NCBI GenBank assembly: GCA_937898155.1
Contig: CALEJO010000208.1
Span: 1 to 9,238, forward strand
Source of the DNA: an uncultured Clostridia bacterium
GTDB lineage: Bacteria > Bacillota > Clostridia > Oscillospirales > CAG-272
Length of the DNA stretch: 9,238 bases
Reading direction: 5' to 3'
Made by a program: the position numbers and the translations under genes. Below are positions 1 through 6,109 of the stretch, in pieces. The notes beneath the pieces are model-generated. The model worked only from the letters and a program-made list of their open reading frames with translations. It had not been told where the DNA came from and made no database searches. Numbering within the stretch: position 1 is the first letter of the stretch; every line of letters starts with the position of its first letter.

Positions 1-3
1 CGG

Positions 4-16
4 GAGCGTTTCGCTC
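4..16. repeat. Small 5-bp inverted repeat (hairpin) at the left edge
   Basis: GAGCG at 4-8 and CGCTC at 12-16 are perfect complements around a TTT loop. The element is short and GC-rich, and no T-run follows on either strand. It is the first of three inverted repeats in the gene-free 129 bases before the glucokinase stop codon. It could be the remnant of a terminator belonging to a gene outside the window. Alone it would be unremarkable. Confidence 0.4.
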
Positions 17-25
17 GACCGTGAA

Positions 26-70
26 GGTGCGCGGGGATAAAAGGCTGCACAAGCCAAATCCCCGCGCACC
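26..70. repeat. Long hairpin: perfect 13-bp stem with a nested inner stem
   Basis: GGTGCGCGGGGAT (26-38) is exactly complementary to ATCCCCGCGCACC (58-70). Inside the 19-base loop, GGCT (43-46) pairs with AGCC (52-55), giving a two-tier hairpin with an A-rich internal loop. Neither side is followed by a clean T-run, so it is not a textbook intrinsic terminator. It lies about 60 bases beyond the glucokinase stop on that gene's downstream side. It could be a 3'-UTR structure, a terminator of a neighbour outside the window, or a small interspersed repeat. The structure is certain and its role is unknown. Confidence 0.7.
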
Positions 71-91
71 GCGGATCGTTTCTTTTGCCGA

Positions 92-115
92 GCTTTTCTT
101 TTCGTAAAGAAAAGC
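92..115. terminator. AU-rich 10-bp hairpin just past the glucokinase stop (possible weak terminator)
   Basis: GCTTTTCTTT (92-101) pairs perfectly with AAAGAAAAGC (106-115) around a TCGT loop. It begins about 15 bases downstream of the leftward glucokinase gene. Its position suits a 3'-end element, but on that strand the hairpin is followed by TCGGC rather than a U-tract. I therefore call it only a possible terminator or 3'-end stabilising stem. In the rightward direction it is followed by GGGGAGCTTTTTC, which is also not canonical. Confidence 0.4.
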
Positions 116-129
116 GGGGAGCTTTTTCT

Positions 130-1092
130 TTATTCAAATGCCAGCGCCGCGGCACCGATGATGCCGGCGTCGTTGCCGAGCGTCGCCGCCCGCAAGTCCG
201 TTTTCAGCACGTGATCCTTGGAATAGATCTGCGTGGCAGTTTTTTCGCGGAGCGGCGCGAGCAGATTTTCGCCCTCGCCGGAAACACCGCCGCCGATGCA
301 GAAGACCTCCGGTTGGAAAATATTGATGAGATTTGCCACGCCGCAGGCGAGGAACGAAATATAGTCGTCCACGACCTTTGCCGCGACCTTATCGCCCTTG
401 CGCATCGCCGCGAACGCGGTTTTGCCGCCGACGCGATTCACGTCGCCGTCGCACATCTCGTGCATGAGCGTGTCTTTCTCCGAAAGGAACGCTTCTTTCG
501 TCATTTTGACGAGCGCCGTTGCCGAGCAATACGCTTCGAGGCATCCGTTCCTGCCGCAGGTGCAGGGACGCCCGTTCTGCTCGATCACGGTGTGGCCGAG
601 CTCCGCGCCGCCGAACCAGTCGCCGAGGAGCATTTTGCCGTTCAGAATGACGCCGCCACCGACGCCCGTGCCGAGCGTGATCATGACGGACGATTTCGCA
701 CCCTTTGCGGCGCCCGCGACTGCCTCGCCGAGCGCGGCGAGATTCGCGTCGTTGCCGATGCGGATCTTTTCCGGCGCAATGCCGAATTCTTTCGCGAAAA
801 TCTCCACGAGCGGCAAATCGCGGATTTTGATATTGTTGGAATATTCCACGATGCCCGTCGAGGGATTGACGGTGCCGGGGCAGGCGATGCCGATGCCCGC
901 AAGATCGCACTCGTCGATCTTTGCGTCCGCGAGCAATTTTTTGCAGAGCGCCGCCATATCGTGCAGGATTGGGAGCGGTCCGCGCTGTGCCAGCGTCGGG
1001 ACAGAGCCCTTTATGACGATCTGATAGGATTCGTTGACGATGCCGACGGCGATGTTCGTGCCGCCGAGGTCTACGCCGATGCCGTATTTCAT
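130..1092 (-). CDS. glcK: ROK-family glucokinase
   Basis: This is a 320-residue cytoplasmic sugar kinase of the ROK family, expected to phosphorylate glucose to glucose-6-phosphate with ATP at the entry to glycolysis. The N-terminal phosphate-binding loop DLGGTNIAVG is at residues 8-17. The catalytic aspartate is D115 in GNDAN, and a second glycine-rich phosphate motif, TLGTGVGGG, is at 139-147. The ExGH glucokinase motif (ELGH, 164-167) is followed by the ROK zinc motif CTCGRNGCLE (177-186). H167, C177, C179 and C184 are the expected zinc ligands. Length is normal for the family. I chose the ATG at 1092 because AAAGGAG lies 8 bases upstream and the phosphate loop starts where expected. The frame stays open to 1245, but that extension covers the gene's own promoter. 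The gene stands alone, divergent from the ABC operon. Glucose specificity is inferred from the motifs; another hexose or an N-acyl sugar cannot be excluded. Confidence 0.93.
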   Translation of the reverse strand: MKYGIGVDLGGTNIAVGIVNESYQIVIKGSVPTLAQRGPLPILHDMAALCKKLLADAKIDECDLAGIGIACPGTVNPSTGIVEYSNNIKIRDLPLVEIFAKEFGIAPEKIRIGNDANLAALGEAVAGAAKGAKSSVMITLGTGVGGGVILNGKMLLGDWFGGAELGHTVIEQNGRPCTCGRNGCLEAYCSATALVKMTKEAFLSEKDTLMHEMCDGDVNRVGGKTAFAAMRKGDKVAAKVVDDYISFLACGVANLINIFQPEVFCIGGGVSGEGENLLAPLREKTATQIYSKDHVLKTDLRAATLGNDAGIIGAAALAFE

Positions 1093-1129
1093 AGGATGAT
1101 CTCCTTTTATGTTTGATGTTCTTTTCTCA

Positions 1130-1158
1130 ATTATAATATGCCGACGCGGTAAAGTCAA
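1130..1158 (-). promoter_or_regulatory. Sigma-A-type promoter of the glucokinase gene
   Basis: Read leftward, TTGACT (1158-1153) and TATAAT (1135-1130) are separated by exactly 17 bases. Transcription should start near 1123, giving a leader of about 30 bases that contains the AAAGGAG ribosome binding site. The near-consensus sequence suggests a strong, probably constitutive promoter. I saw no operator-like repeat over it. Confidence 0.85.
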
Positions 1159-1224
1159 GCGATTTTTTCGCGGTTTGCCCGCACGCTTTCGCGCGGATCG
1201 GACAGAAAAAAACACGTTTTGCTC

Positions 1225-1253
1225 TTGACAAACGCTTTTCCGCATGATATCAT
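1225..1253 (+). promoter_or_regulatory. Sigma-A-type promoter of the ABC exporter operon
   Basis: A perfect -35 box TTGACA (1225-1230) and a -10 box TATCAT (1248-1253, five of six consensus bases) have a 17-base spacer. The start site would be near 1260, about 33 bases before the ATPase start codon. The -10 box lies inside a doubled palindrome (1245-1263), which suggests repressor control. Confidence 0.8.
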
Positions 1254-1263
1254 ATTGATATCA
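1245..1263. promoter_or_regulatory. Doubled palindromic operator candidate over the -10 region
   Basis: The octamer TGATATCA occurs at 1245-1252 and again at 1256-1263, separated by TAT. Each copy is itself a perfect palindrome, so the site is both a direct and an inverted repeat with an 11-base period. It spans the -10 box and the expected start site of the ABC operon, which is classic placement for a repressor. YtrA-type GntR regulators often control exporters of this kind, but no regulator gene is present here, so the binding protein is unknown. Confidence 0.55.
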
Positions 1264-1292
1264 CAATCGCGAAACAAAAAAGGAGAATCGAT

Positions 1293-2024
1293 ATGCTTGA
1301 ATTTCGAGACTTTTCCAAAACCTATAAAGGCGGCAAACGCGCCGTCGATCATTTGTCGCTGACGATCGAAGCGGGCGATATTTACGGCTTCATCGGGCAC
1401 AACGGCGCCGGCAAAACGACGTCGCTGAAAGCGGCGTGCGGCGTGCTGGACTTCACCGAGGGTGAAATTTTCATCAACGGCATTTCCGTGAAAGAAAATC
1501 CCGTCGCTGCCAAAAAGGTGACGGCGTATATCCCCGATAACCCCGATCTTTATGAATTTATGTCCGGCGCGCAGTATCTGCGCTTCATCGGCGATATTTA
1601 CGGCGTGCCGGCGGAGACGCGCAACGCCCGCATCGATACCTACGCGAAGATGTTTGAACTCGAAAACGACCTCGGCTCTCCGATCTCGGCGTATTCGCAC
1701 GGCATGAAACAAAAGCTGGCGATCATTTCCGCGCTGATTCACGAGCCGAAGCTGCTCATTCTCGACGAGCCGTTCGTCGGACTTGATCCGAAAGCGGCGC
1801 ACCTGCTGAAAACCGTGTTCGCCGAGATGTGTGCGCGCGGCTGTGCGATCTTCTTCTCGACGCACGTGCTGGAAGTGGCGCAGAAGCTTTGCAATAAGAT
1901 TGCGATCATCAAAGAGGGCAAGCTGATCGTTTCGGGCAAGACCGAAGATATTGTCGGCGACGGCAGTCTCGAAGACGTGTTCCTCGAACTCGCCGACAAG
2001 GAAAGCGGGGAAGACGATGTCTGA
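1293..2024 (+). CDS. ABC transporter ATP-binding protein (YtrB/EcsA-like exporter ATPase)
   Basis: This 243-residue ABC ATPase should power the membrane protein encoded immediately downstream. Walker A GHNGAGKT is at residues 35-42, the ABC signature YSHGMKQKL at 134-142 and Walker B LLILDEP at 154-160. The D-loop GLDP is at 163-166 and the switch histidine is H191 in STH. The Q-loop region reads AYIPDNPDLYEFMS with no glutamine, as in many YtrB/EcsA-like exporter ATPases. AGGAG lies 7 bases before the ATG. The 3' end overlaps the permease start by 8 bases (ATGTCTGA), indicating translational coupling. It forms a two-gene operon behind a consensus promoter with a palindrome over the -10 box. 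The substrate is unknown; antibiotic, peptide or lipid export are all possible for this family. Confidence 0.95.
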   Translation: MLEFRDFSKTYKGGKRAVDHLSLTIEAGDIYGFIGHNGAGKTTSLKAACGVLDFTEGEIFINGISVKENPVAAKKVTAYIPDNPDLYEFMSGAQYLRFIGDIYGVPAETRNARIDTYAKMFELENDLGSPISAYSHGMKQKLAIISALIHEPKLLILDEPFVGLDPKAAHLLKTVFAEMCARGCAIFFSTHVLEVAQKLCNKIAIIKEGKLIVSGKTEDIVGDGSLEDVFLELADKESGEDDV

Positions 2025-3621
2025 TTTTTGGGCGATTTATAAAGCGCAAATGCTGACGATGCTGGCGAACGGGAAAAACCGCCGCAAAAAGAAAGCTCAA
2101 AAAGCGGCATCGTTTGCCGGATATGCTTCCCTGTGGCTTCTCGTGCTGGCGATCGCCGGCGTATATGAATTCATTTACGCGGAAATGTTCGCTTCGATCG
2201 GCGCGCTGGACGTTTTTCCGGTCGTCATCATGGCGGCGGCGTCCTTGCTGACGCTGTTTTCGGGGCTTTCGCAAAACAAGAATCTTCTGTTCTGCGCGAA
2301 GGATCACGACCTGCTCTTTTCGCTTCCCGTGCCGGGCAGAACGATCATCGCGGCAAAGCTCGCCGCGCTCTATACGGCGGATATGGTCCTTTCTCTTTTG
2401 ATCCTGCTTCCGTGCGGCATCTTTTATTCGATTTTTGCCGAGGGCGCGTCTCTGCCGCATTATCTCTTGGCGGCGTTTTTCGTGCCGATGCTCCCCATTC
2501 TGCTTTCTTCGGTGCTGTCGGCGCTGATCAGCTTTGTCGCGTCGCGGTTCCGCCGCACGAATATCGTCGGGACGATTCTCTATACGGCGTTTTTCGTTGT
2601 TTGGCTTGTCGGGATTTACAGCACGAGCTTTATGGAGGACGAGGAGCTGTTCGGGATGTTCTGGTCGCTTTCCGACAAGATCACGGGCGTTTACGTGCCC
2701 GCCAAATGGTTTGTGAACAGTTTCATCGGGAACCGTGAGCTTTCGTCGCTGCTTTTGTTCCTCGGTGTGAGTATCGCGGCGTTTCTGATCATCATTTTCG
2801 TCTTCGGAAAATTCTACGGAAAACTGCACGATGCGTTTTCCCGCCGCGCGGTGTCCGTGCGGTATCAGGCGTCGAGCGGGCAATCGAGCGTCTCCGCGAC
2901 GCTCATCCGCAAGGATTTCCGCCGTTATTTCGCGTCGGGCGGGCTTTTGCTCAATCAAGTGACGGGCTCGATGATCCTCGTCGTCTTCACGATCCTGATC
3001 TTCCTCAAAGGCGACGCGCTGGCGACGATCGAGGGCGACACGCAAGCCGAGGTGATCGGAATCCTGACGGCGATCGCGCCTTACGTCTATTCGATGTTCT
3101 CGGTGATGTCGTGCTGCACGAACGTGGCGATCTCGCTGGAAGGCAAAACGATGGGACTCCTCAAATCGCTTCCCGTTTCTGCCGACACGATCCTCAGCGC
3201 GAAGCTCCGCTTCCATCTCATCATGAATCTGCCGCTCGTCGGCATTTGCTCCGCGCTCGCTGCGATCCGGTTGCAGTTCCCGCTTGTCAACGCGATTCTC
3301 ATGATCGCGACGCCGTGCCTCTTCTCGTATCTGGTCGGCGTGGTGGGACTGCTCATCAATCTGAAAAAATACAATTTCAACTGGACGAACGAGGTCATGG
3401 TCGCCAAAAACAGCTTCCCTGTCGGGATGACGATCCTCGGTGGCTTCGGCGTCGGATTGCTTCTGACGGGGCTTTCCGTCTTCTGCTGGCTCGTGCTCGG
3501 CGATCTCTCCGCTTATGTGATGGGCTTCGGTTCGCTCGTCGTGCTGACGGCGGTGACGATCCTTTTGCGGCGGCTTCTCGCCAAACGCGGCGAAGCGTGG
3601 TTTACCGCGATCGAAAGTTAA
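2017..3621 (+). CDS. ABC-2-type exporter membrane protein (PF16949-like)
   Basis: This 534-residue integral membrane protein should form the transmembrane pore for the ATPase encoded just upstream. A short basic N-terminus (K20-K29) precedes two hydrophobic halves. The first has segments near 35-55, 65-83, 118-140, 148-175, 184-201 and 243-264. The second has segments near 315-331, 347-366, 398-416, 421-447, 468-493 and 500-518. A soluble link with many charged residues lies around 265-310. Each half carries a matching motif, LLFSLPVPGRTIIAAKL at 99-115 and LLKSLPVSADTILSAKL at 381-397, pointing to an internal duplication. The architecture and length fit the Clostridia/Bacilli 'putative ABC exporter' family PF16949. 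The ATG at 2017 is chosen because it overlaps the ATPase stop; an in-frame codon at 1951 would begin deep inside the upstream gene. The substrate is unknown. Confidence 0.88.
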   Translation: MSDFWAIYKAQMLTMLANGKNRRKKKAQKAASFAGYASLWLLVLAIAGVYEFIYAEMFASIGALDVFPVVIMAAASLLTLFSGLSQNKNLLFCAKDHDLLFSLPVPGRTIIAAKLAALYTADMVLSLLILLPCGIFYSIFAEGASLPHYLLAAFFVPMLPILLSSVLSALISFVASRFRRTNIVGTILYTAFFVVWLVGIYSTSFMEDEELFGMFWSLSDKITGVYVPAKWFVNSFIGNRELSSLLLFLGVSIAAFLIIIFVFGKFYGKLHDAFSRRAVSVRYQASSGQSSVSATLIRKDFRRYFASGGLLLNQVTGSMILVVFTILIFLKGDALATIEGDTQAEVIGILTAIAPYVYSMFSVMSCCTNVAISLEGKTMGLLKSLPVSADTILSAKLRFHLIMNLPLVGICSALAAIRLQFPLVNAILMIATPCLFSYLVGVVGLLINLKKYNFNWTNEVMVAKNSFPVGMTILGGFGVGLLLTGLSVFCWLVLGDLSAYVMGFGSLVVLTAVTILLRRLLAKRGEAWFTAIES

Positions 3622-3634
3622 TTTTTCTCATAAA

Positions 3635-3668
3635 CAAAAGCGGCGCAGGTTTTCCTGCGCCGCTTTTG
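3635..3668. terminator. Bidirectional intrinsic terminator between convergent genes
   Basis: CAAAAGCGGCGCAGG (3635-3649) and CCTGCGCCGCTTTTG (3654-3668) form a perfect 15-bp stem around a TTTT loop. It lies 13 bases past the permease stop and 37 bases past the stop of the leftward EF-G-like gene. The CTTTTG at the 3' end of the arm supplies U-rich sequence on both strands, and TTTA follows on the leftward strand. It should stop both transcripts and prevent read-through into antisense. Confidence 0.85.
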
Positions 3669-3705
3669 CGGAAGCAATATGAAATCCAAAAAACTGGTTT
3701 GTGCT

Positions 3706-5787
3706 TTACTCTTCTTCTTCCGCAAATTTCTTTGCGTCTTCGATGATCTTCTGCGCGTTGAGCGCGGGCACTTCTTCGTAATCCTCAAACGCGAGCGTGT
3801 ATTTGCCGCGTCCCTGCGTGATCGCGCGGAGCTGGATCGCGAAGTCGGTCATTTCGCCCATCGGGACATCCGCTTCGACGACCTGCTCGCCCTTCTTCTG
3901 TGTCGGATTCATGGTCAGCACACGGCCGCGACGCTTATTGATCGCGCCGAGGATATCGCCGAGCATATCGCTGGGCGCATAGACAAACAGCTTGCCGATC
4001 GGTTCGAGCAGAACGGGGTTCGCTTTCGGCAGACCTTCCTTATATGCCAGGGAAGCCGCGATCTTGAACGCCATTTCGGAGGAGTCGACGGGGTGATACG
4101 AGCCATCGTAGAGGTCCGCTTTGAGGTTCACGACGGGATAGCCGGCGAGAACGCCCTTCTGCATCGCTTCGAGGATACCCTTTTCGACAGCGGGATAGAA
4201 GTTCTTCGGGACGGAGCCGCCGACGACGGACTGCGTGAATTCGAGTCCGGGCTCGGTGCTCGGGGAGAAGCGCATCTTGACGTGACCGTATTGGCCGTGA
4301 CCGCCGGACTGCTTCTTATGTTTGCCTTCGATATCGACGAGCTTCTTGATCGTTTCGCGGTAAGCGATGCGCGGCGCGGAAAGATCGACGGAAACGCCGA
4401 AACGGGATTTCAGCTTGGAAACCACGACGTCGAGGTGGATGTCCGCCTGACCGGAGATCAGAAGCTGTTTGGTCTCGGGGTTGTTTTCATATTTGAGCGT
4501 GCGGTCTTCTTCGAGCAGACGCGCGATGCCCTGCGAGATCTTATCCTCGTCGCCTTTTGCCTTCGGCGCGATCGCCATCTGGTAGAAAGACTCGGGATAA
4601 ACGATCTGCTTATAGGGCTTCGCGTCTTCCGCAGCGGAAAGCGTATCGTTCGTGTTGGTGGCGGCGAGCTTCGCCGTCATGCCGAGATCGCCCATCGAGA
4701 GCATATCCACTTCGGTCTGCTTTTTACCGCAGATCGTATAGATATGCGCAAGGCGCTCGGTCTGTCCGTTCGTCAGGTTCTTGACGGAGGTATCTTTATA
4801 CAGTTCGCCGCTCATGACCTTGAAGAAGGACATCTTGCCGACGAACGGGTCGGCGATCGTTTTGAAGACGAACAGGGAAGCGGGGCCGTGCTCTTTGAGC
4901 GGAGCTTCGACTTCGGTTTCGCCGTCCATGACGATCTCGGCTTTGTGATACACGGGGCTCGGGAGCGTATCGACGATGATATCCATGAGCAGATTGATGC
5001 CGCAGAGGTTCGTCGCAGAGCCGCAAACGACGGGCGCGATCTCGCCGGAAAGAACGCCGGAGTGGAGCGCTTTGACAACTTCTTCACGCGTCAGCTCTTC
5101 GCCGGAGAAATATTTTTCCATCAGCGCTTCGTCGGTGCCGGCGACGGCTTCGTAAAGCATATCGCGGCAGGTATTGATGCGCTCTTCATTGCCGGCGGGA
5201 ATGGCGATCTCTTTGCCTTCGGCGCCTTTTCCGAAGCCGACCGCGCGCATTTCGATCAGGTCGAGCAGACCGGTGATCTTATCGCCGTCCACGAGCGGGA
5301 TGATGACGGGGCAGACGGACGTGCCGAACTGCTCGTGCATCTGATTGAAGACGTGTTTGAAGCGGGCTTCGGGATCGTCGCATTTATTGATGAAGAACGC
5401 GCGGGGCATGCCGCTTTCGCTGACGCGATCCCATGCGATCTCGGTGCCGACCTCGACGCCGGCCTTGCCGTCCACGACGATCAGCGCGCTGCCTGCGACG
5501 CGAAGCGCCTGCACGACCTCGCCTGCGAAGTCGAGGTATCCGGGCGTGTCGATGATGTTGATTTTCGTGCCCTTATAGGTGAGCGGGGCGACGGAAGCGG
5601 AGAGCGTAAATCCTCTTTTGATTTCCTCGGGATCGTAGTCGCAAACCGTATTGCCGTCCGTCGGGTTGCCGAGACGGTCGGTGCCTTTCGTCAGAAACAG
5701 CATCGCTTCCGCGAGGGAGGTCTTTCCGCTGGCGCCGTGACCGAGCAGGCACACATTGCGGATGTCTTTCGAGTGAATCTTTTCCAT
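3706..5787 (-). CDS. Elongation factor G-like translational GTPase (EF-G2 / FusA2 type)
   Basis: This 693-residue protein has the full five-domain EF-G plan. The G1 motif GHGASGKT is at 16-23, a switch I-like segment at 51-61, G3 DTPGY at 80-84, G4 NKCD at 134-137 and G5 GSATN at 256-260. Domain II is near 300-385, domain III near 395-472, domain IV near 473-595 (HKKQSGGHGQYGHV at 490-503) and domain V near 596-675, with an acidic tail. Canonical EF-G has AHIDAGKT and DTPGH. Here the catalytic switch II histidine is tyrosine (Y84), a hallmark of the EF-G2 paralogue group. It probably binds ribosomes, but whether it supports translocation, recycling or a stress role is not established. The ATG at 5787 is chosen from AAAGGAG 8 bases upstream. 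The gene is monocistronic with its own strong promoter. Annotation pipelines commonly label it plain 'elongation factor G'; a canonical fusA would be expected elsewhere in the genome. Confidence 0.92.
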   Translation of the reverse strand: MEKIHSKDIRNVCLLGHGASGKTSLAEAMLFLTKGTDRLGNPTDGNTVCDYDPEEIKRGFTLSASVAPLTYKGTKINIIDTPGYLDFAGEVVQALRVAGSALIVVDGKAGVEVGTEIAWDRVSESGMPRAFFINKCDDPEARFKHVFNQMHEQFGTSVCPVIIPLVDGDKITGLLDLIEMRAVGFGKGAEGKEIAIPAGNEERINTCRDMLYEAVAGTDEALMEKYFSGEELTREEVVKALHSGVLSGEIAPVVCGSATNLCGINLLMDIIVDTLPSPVYHKAEIVMDGETEVEAPLKEHGPASLFVFKTIADPFVGKMSFFKVMSGELYKDTSVKNLTNGQTERLAHIYTICGKKQTEVDMLSMGDLGMTAKLAATNTNDTLSAAEDAKPYKQIVYPESFYQMAIAPKAKGDEDKISQGIARLLEEDRTLKYENNPETKQLLISGQADIHLDVVVSKLKSRFGVSVDLSAPRIAYRETIKKLVDIEGKHKKQSGGHGQYGHVKMRFSPSTEPGLEFTQSVVGGSVPKNFYPAVEKGILEAMQKGVLAGYPVVNLKADLYDGSYHPVDSSEMAFKIAASLAYKEGLPKANPVLLEPIGKLFVYAPSDMLGDILGAINKRRGRVLTMNPTQKKGEQVVEADVPMGEMTDFAIQLRAITQGRGKYTLAFEDYEEVPALNAQKIIEDAKKFAEEEE

Positions 5788-5851
5788 TATGGTATCTCCT
5801 TTATCATATTTCGCATTCAAAGGCGCGGGACATTTTTTGCCTAACACATTT

Positions 5852-5880
5852 ATTATAATCGGAAAGATTCTTTTATTCAA
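5852..5880 (-). promoter_or_regulatory. Sigma-A-type promoter of the EF-G-like gene
   Basis: Read leftward, TTGAAT (5880-5875) and a perfect TATAAT (5857-5852) are separated by 17 bases. The start should be near 5845, giving a leader of about 58 bases with an AAAGGAG site 8 bases before the ATG. I saw no convincing operator or riboswitch fold in this leader. Confidence 0.82.
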
Positions 5881-5955
5881 GACCTTTTTTGCATTGAACA
5901 CCATTTTTCAAGAGAAATTTGGCGGAATCTTTTGTGAAAAATAGACAAAAAGAAA

Positions 5956-5976
5956 GGGGGCGTGTCGTTCGCCCCC
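5956..5976 (-). terminator. Orphan leftward terminator-like hairpin between two divergent genes
   Basis: GGGGGCG (5956-5962) pairs with CGCCCCC (5970-5976) around a 7-base loop. Read leftward, the stem is followed by TTTCTTTTTG, a good U-tract; read rightward it is followed by GCAAAAAG. It therefore looks like an intrinsic terminator for a leftward transcript, yet no leftward gene lies immediately to its right. It sits between the EF-G-like promoter and the DUF1858 promoter. Apart from the promoters and hairpins listed, I see nothing else in 5788-6109. Confidence 0.5.
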
Positions 5977-6007
5977 GCAAAAAGAGCCGATTTTTTCGGG
6001 ATTCGAG

Positions 6008-6036
6008 TTGACACCCGCGTGCACTTGTGGTATACT
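6008..6036 (+). promoter_or_regulatory. Sigma-A-type promoter of the DUF1858 gene
   Basis: A perfect -35 box TTGACA (6008-6013) and a -10 box TATACT (6031-6036, five of six consensus bases) have a 17-base spacer. Transcription should start near 6043, leaving a leader of about 65 bases occupied by two hairpins before the GGAGG site at 6099-6103. Confidence 0.85.
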
Positions 6037-6041
6037 ATCCG

Positions 6042-6094
6042 TCGGACGGGAATGCCCGTCCGATCACGGAAAAACGATCCGCTTCCGCGGGTCG
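6042..6094 (+). promoter_or_regulatory. Structured mRNA leader: two tandem hairpins before the DUF1858 gene
   Basis: The first hairpin is TCGGACGGG (6042-6050), AATG loop, CCCGTCCGA (6055-6063): nine perfect pairs located at the expected transcription start. The second is CGATCCGC (6075-6082), TTCC loop, GCGGGTCG (6087-6094): eight pairs including one G-U. The second stem ends 4 bases before the GGAGG ribosome binding site. A 5'-terminal stem commonly protects an mRNA from decay, and a stem next to the ribosome binding site could tune translation. No known riboswitch class is recognised. Confidence 0.55.
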
Positions 6095-6109
6095 GAACGG
6101 AGGAAAACT

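Noticed and set aside
85..1116. A 343-codon rightward frame opposite the glucokinase
   Set aside because: It is the antisense shadow of an unmistakable ROK kinase and has no ribosome binding site or domain.
1093..1245. N-terminal extension of the glucokinase to an ATG at 1245
   Set aside because: The extra 51 residues are basic and unlike the family, and this segment contains the gene's own -35/-10 promoter and ribosome binding site.
1909..3216. A 435-codon leftward frame opposite the ABC permease
   Set aside because: Its composition is dominated by Arg, Asp, Glu and His, with no recognisable domain, no ribosome binding site and no promoter. It mirrors a well-supported membrane protein.
3679..5844. 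A 721-codon open frame on the rightward strand opposite the EF-G-like gene
   Set aside because: It is the antisense shadow of a clear five-domain GTPase. It has no family motifs and is rich in Arg/Asp/Ala as expected from GC-rich codon bias, and it runs across both the EF-G-like promoter and its start region.
5987..5999. CCGA-TTTTT-TCGG mini hairpin upstream of the DUF1858 promoter
   Set aside because: A four-base stem is too weak to distinguish from chance, although it sits next to the orphan terminator-like hairpin.
6008..6109. N-terminal extension of the DUF1858 protein from a TTG at 6008
   Set aside because: That TTG is part of the -35 box and the segment contains the -10 box and the leader hairpins. 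GGAGG before 6110 fixes the start.
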